A program made the translations under genes and the position numbers. Positions 61,168-64,000 of a stretch of DNA of 64,000 nucleotides are shown here, piece after piece. Below the pieces are notes generated by a model, which did no database searches, had not been told where the DNA came from, and worked only from the letters and a program-made list of their open reading frames with translations. Each line of letters opens with the position of its first letter. Position 1 is the stretch's first letter. The stretch lies in contig DDKS01000006.1 in the NCBI GenBank assembly GCA_002340095.1, positions 62,001 to 126,000 of the forward strand, given 5' to 3'. Origin of the DNA: Betaproteobacteria bacterium UBA2592 (lineage in GTDB: Bacteria; Pseudomonadota; Gammaproteobacteria; Burkholderiales; Rhodocyclaceae).

Positions 61168-63879
61168 TCATTTGAGTTGCTCCTCGATCCAATCCCACCG
61201 CTTGTCCTTGACCATCACGAACCGGCAGCGCCCCTCGGACAGGCTGGCCCAAAGGCCACCGATCAAACGATCATCCTCTGCCCCGTTCCAGCGATCAGCC
61301 CCCTTGTATTCCACTGCCAGGATCACGCCGGGCTGGTCTGTGCTGCCGGGCAACTGGCAAAGGAAATCCGGGTAGAAGCGGCCATTGGCTTTCTGCAGGA
61401 AGAACGAGCAGCCTTCGCGTCGAACGAGGTTGCGCACCCAGAACCGGATTCGCCCCTGTTGCGCCAACATGTCCAGCTGGCAGGCGCATTCGAATTCTTC
61501 CTTGCTGTCGAAGTCGCCCATGCGCCCGTAAAAATGCTTGCGGAAATCGAAATGGCCGAAGCGCCCGTCGTAGTCGCGGCTGGGCGCATAGGCCTGCGCA
61601 TGAAATTCGAATGCGAACTGATCGCTCACTGCCACGCGCGAGGCGGCATCGTCACCAAACAGTGTCTGCTGGTAAGCCTTGCCGACAGCCCGTTGGCGCA
61701 GCTCGCGAATGCGCGCCTCGAGCAGATTGCGGATCAGGAACTTCTGCAGGTTCGCTCGTGCCAGGGTGAAACCTTCGCGGTGCAGCAAGTTGGTGAGCCA
61801 CGCGGCGACAAACACCTGCTTGCTGGCATGGGTCAGCGATGGCTCCGGCAGGTTGCGGCACAGCCAGGCGGCAAGGCGCAGCTCATCCCAGTTTTCGGGT
61901 TGATAGGCGAGGCCCAGATCGCGCTGCAACTCCGGCAGGAAGCGCGAAACCACGTGGCCGCCCTCGTCGATGTCGATCTCTCCGCCTTCCGATACTTTCA
62001 GGGCTGTACCCAATACCGTCAGATCATCGGTTGTCGGCGCGGCATCATAGGGAGACAAATCCCACGGGTACTCCAGCACTTCCGGGTCATCGAACAGCGC
62101 CAATTCGCCCTGTGCGCCCTGCACGCGCAAGGCCAGCTGCGGCACGCGGAAACGCTCGCCCAACTCGGCGGGCGTCTGGAAGAACTCAATGGCCGAGGTG
62201 CGGCTGACTTCGGCGGCTTCCACAATCGCCGCCGCAGCGGTTTCGGAGGTCACAGAGGCCTTGAGGACTTCGGCTTCATCCTCTGTCAGCGGGGTGCTGA
62301 TCGTCAGCGTGTTGAGCTTGCCGTCCCAACTCACCTTGTCTCGCACCGGCTTCGGCACGCGCTTCAGGTCGGGCTTTTCGGGCAAGGTAATCGCCACGGG
62401 CCACACGACCACGCGCCCGGCGTGCCCCTCCAGGTCCAGTCGTGCCTGTTCGGCATGGGCCGCAGTGACGAACTCGCTCACCTCGCGCCGTTCAAAGCCT
62501 GCGCCGGCCACCAGCCGATCCCGCAGCGCACCAGCCGTCTCGGCAAAATTGCGCGACACCACGAAGGCATAGGATTGGTTCAATGCCTTTGCCCGCCGAT
62601 GGGCACCATCCGGCTGCCGCAACACACGCCCGAGCAATTGCTCCACCGCCGTTGCCGACCTGAGTTCCGCCATGCTCACCAGAATGTAGGCAAACGGGCA
62701 ATCCCAACCCTCTGCCAGCGCCTTCTGGGTGATGACGAATTTCACCGGGCAGGCCGGGTCGGCCAGCCCCAGCTTGTAATCGGCATCGATTCTCTCCAGC
62801 CCCTTTTCCTCGCCGGTGGCGACGACGATTTCGCTGGCCGGGATGCCGTGGTTGGTGATCAGCTCGTTTTTTACCCTCTCGAAATCCAGCGTCTCGATGC
62901 CGGCGCGGCGCGGTTCGGACTGGATCAACACCAGCGGACGCAAGTAGGCCGCTCCGGCCCGGAGCTCTTCATCAGCCAGCTTTTGCAGGTCATCGCGGGT
63001 AGCGATGGCTATTGCCAGACACTGCTGCCAGTTGGGTTCGGTTTCCAGGACCACCGGCAACTTGATCATTGCTTCCGCCTTCAATTCGGCGGCGGACACG
63101 CTGTGCAGCACATTGCTGGGCGTGCGTTCCAGGTCGGGTGTGGCGGTCAGTTCCATCACGCCGCTGGGGCGGAGGCGCGCCAACATGTCGAAGGCCAGTT
63201 CGGTACGGCTGTTATGCGCCTCATCCACCACCACGAACGGCCGGCGCAGGCGCAGCACGTTGGCCAGCGAGCACGGCGTCGTGCGCTCGGCACCTTCGCC
63301 GTCGCTCAATAGGCCGTCGCGCTGCGTGGGCGACAGGTTGTCGAAGTGGTGCATCAGCGCGCCGCTGCTCTGGTACACCTTGCGGGACTCTTCGTCCTCC
63401 ACCTGAAACGCCTGCCGGGTGGCGACGATGATCGTGGTCGAGGTGTCCAGCGTCGCACGGGTCACGCTCTTGGCCTCGTCGAGATCCATCACCGTGATGG
63501 GCCCGGCCTCTCGCAGCGCCGCGTGGTACGGATGCAGCCGGTCGCGCAGCGCGCGCAAGGTCTGCTCGCGGATGGGCTTGCTCGGTACCAGCCACAGGAT
63601 CACGCTGTGCTCCGTGCGCAAGAGATGCGTGTTGACCAACGCCACGCTCTTGGCCGCCAGCCACGTCTTGCCGCCGCCCGTGGGCACGCGCAGGCAGAAG
63701 TACGGCATGTCGGGCGGAAAGCCCGCCAGCGTGTGGTATGGGTTGCCACGCCCCCACAGCCGCTCCGTGGTGGCGGTGAAGGCGATCGAGGGCGACTGCA
63801 GTTCGTGGCAGGCCTTGAAATAGGCCTCGACGCTGTCGAGCACCTGCTGCTGGTAGGTCTTGGGCGCGAACGTGCTCAT
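61168..63879 (-). CDS. type III restriction-like helicase/nuclease (Res)
   Basis: 903 residues. N-terminal SF2 helicase: Walker A PTGGGKTWLA, DEAH (VVDEAHNS), TATPD, EGWDCPFAYIL and QLLGRVLRQPDG (motif VI). The C terminus has a PD-(D/E)xK-type nuclease pattern, FYPDFLCQLPG followed by ILAVEYKG. This is the layout of the type III restriction subunit. It follows its probable Mod partner by 3 bp. Base composition looks less GC-rich than sbcC. It might also belong to another defence system; without the rest of the locus this stays open. Confidence 0.85.
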   Translation of the reverse strand: MSTFAPKTYQQQVLDSVEAYFKACHELQSPSIAFTATTERLWGRGNPYHTLAGFPPDMPYFCLRVPTGGGKTWLAAKSVALVNTHLLRTEHSVILWLVPSKPIREQTLRALRDRLHPYHAALREAGPITVMDLDEAKSVTRATLDTSTTIIVATRQAFQVEDEESRKVYQSSGALMHHFDNLSPTQRDGLLSDGEGAERTTPCSLANVLRLRRPFVVVDEAHNSRTELAFDMLARLRPSGVMELTATPDLERTPSNVLHSVSAAELKAEAMIKLPVVLETEPNWQQCLAIAIATRDDLQKLADEELRAGAAYLRPLVLIQSEPRRAGIETLDFERVKNELITNHGIPASEIVVATGEEKGLERIDADYKLGLADPACPVKFVITQKALAEGWDCPFAYILVSMAELRSATAVEQLLGRVLRQPDGAHRRAKALNQSYAFVVSRNFAETAGALRDRLVAGAGFERREVSEFVTAAHAEQARLDLEGHAGRVVVWPVAITLPEKPDLKRVPKPVRDKVSWDGKLNTLTISTPLTEDEAEVLKASVTSETAAAAIVEAAEVSRTSAIEFFQTPAELGERFRVPQLALRVQGAQGELALFDDPEVLEYPWDLSPYDAAPTTDDLTVLGTALKVSEGGEIDIDEGGHVVSRFLPELQRDLGLAYQPENWDELRLAAWLCRNLPEPSLTHASKQVFVAAWLTNLLHREGFTLARANLQKFLIRNLLEARIRELRQRAVGKAYQQTLFGDDAASRVAVSDQFAFEFHAQAYAPSRDYDGRFGHFDFRKHFYGRMGDFDSKEEFECACQLDMLAQQGRIRFWVRNLVRREGCSFFLQKANGRFYPDFLCQLPGSTDQPGVILAVEYKGADRWNGAEDDRLIGGLWASLSEGRCRFVMVKDKRWDWIEEQLK

Positions 63880-63882
63880 GCT

Positions 63883-64000
63883 TTACACCTCCAGCGCGTA
63901 AGGGGTTTGCTTGAAGGTGATGCCCTCGCGTGCTGTGCGGGCCCCCATGCGGTTGGCAGCGGCGTAGATCACTTTGGGGCCGGGGAACTTCGGCAGCACA
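63883..64000 (-). CDS. probable DNA methyltransferase (Mod), C-terminal end only
   Basis: 38 C-terminal residues running off the window: FPGPKVIYAAANRMGARTA, then ITFKQTPYALEV and stop. This ending (IYAA...L/ITFKQTPY) is common in site-specific DNA methyltransferases paired with Res-like helicases. The stop lies 3 bases before the Res start, so they form one operon. Too short for certainty. Confidence 0.6.
   Translation of the reverse strand, partial: VLPKFPGPKVIYAAANRMGARTAREGITFKQTPYALEV

Overview
The window is high-GC chromosomal DNA from a diazotrophic Gram-negative bacterium, most likely a betaproteobacterium of the Rhodocyclales/Zoogloea group (Azospira, Dechloromonas or Azoarcus-like). 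This follows from the mix of molybdenum nitrogenase genes, Na+-translocating NQR, betaproteobacterial-type porins, GlnE, YhdP and TldD. The genus is an inference; no 16S gene is present.

Layout. 1-3390 (minus): methylthioribose-1-phosphate isomerase and a truncated class II aldolase (a probable 5'-methylthioadenosine salvage shunt) plus an EF-hand membrane protein. 3400-12788: glnE, then divergently yhdP, a nitrilase-family amidase, tldD and a small membrane protein, all overlapping by a few bases. 12992-19488: nqrABCDEF, nqrM and a CBS-pair gene. 19624-20703: aroG. 20885-21448: an unrecognised gene with a NifA site and a sigma-54 promoter. 21585-24209: two divergent paralogous porins. 24376-25058: a MntA/HepT toxin-antitoxin pair between two identical 40-bp terminators. 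25252-53120: the nif region. 53267-61097: NYN-domain protein, RhlE-type helicase, thioredoxin, sbcD and sbcC. 61168-64000: a type III restriction-like helicase/nuclease and the end of its probable methyltransferase partner.

The nif region has four operons read on the minus strand: nifHDKT-fdx-nifY-small ORF-LRV-ORF322 (41623 to 34126); nifENX-rseC-like-DUF269-DUF683-fdxB-two unknown ORFs (33465 to 27928); iscA-nifU-nifS (27753 to 25252); and nifB-fdx-nifO-flavodiiron-2Fe2S-2Fe2S, with nifQ-draG after a repeat-bearing gap (53120 to 47028). On the plus strand are a frameshifted draT, a SIR2-like gene and a Cache/CheW-like protein. Five of these units, and the unknown gene at 20885, have a TGT-N10-ACA NifA site 50-110 bp upstream of a -24/-12 sigma-54 promoter. 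That gives six matched site pairs, a locally defined NifA regulon. The set covers the structural proteins, FeMo-co synthesis (B, E, N, X, Q, Y), Fe-S supply (U, S, IscA), five ferredoxins, oxygen or NO protection (flavodiiron protein) and post-translational control (DraT/DraG). nifA, nifV, nifW, nifZ and nifM are not in this window.

Most notable: draT is split by a -1 frameshift exactly at a G7 run in slippery-heptamer phase; an uncharacterised NifA-type gene lies outside the known cluster; the toxin-antitoxin cassette sits between duplicated copies of the nifS terminator; a SIR2-like gene lies under nif-type control next to draT; and strong hairpins lie in most gaps of the nifHDKT operon.
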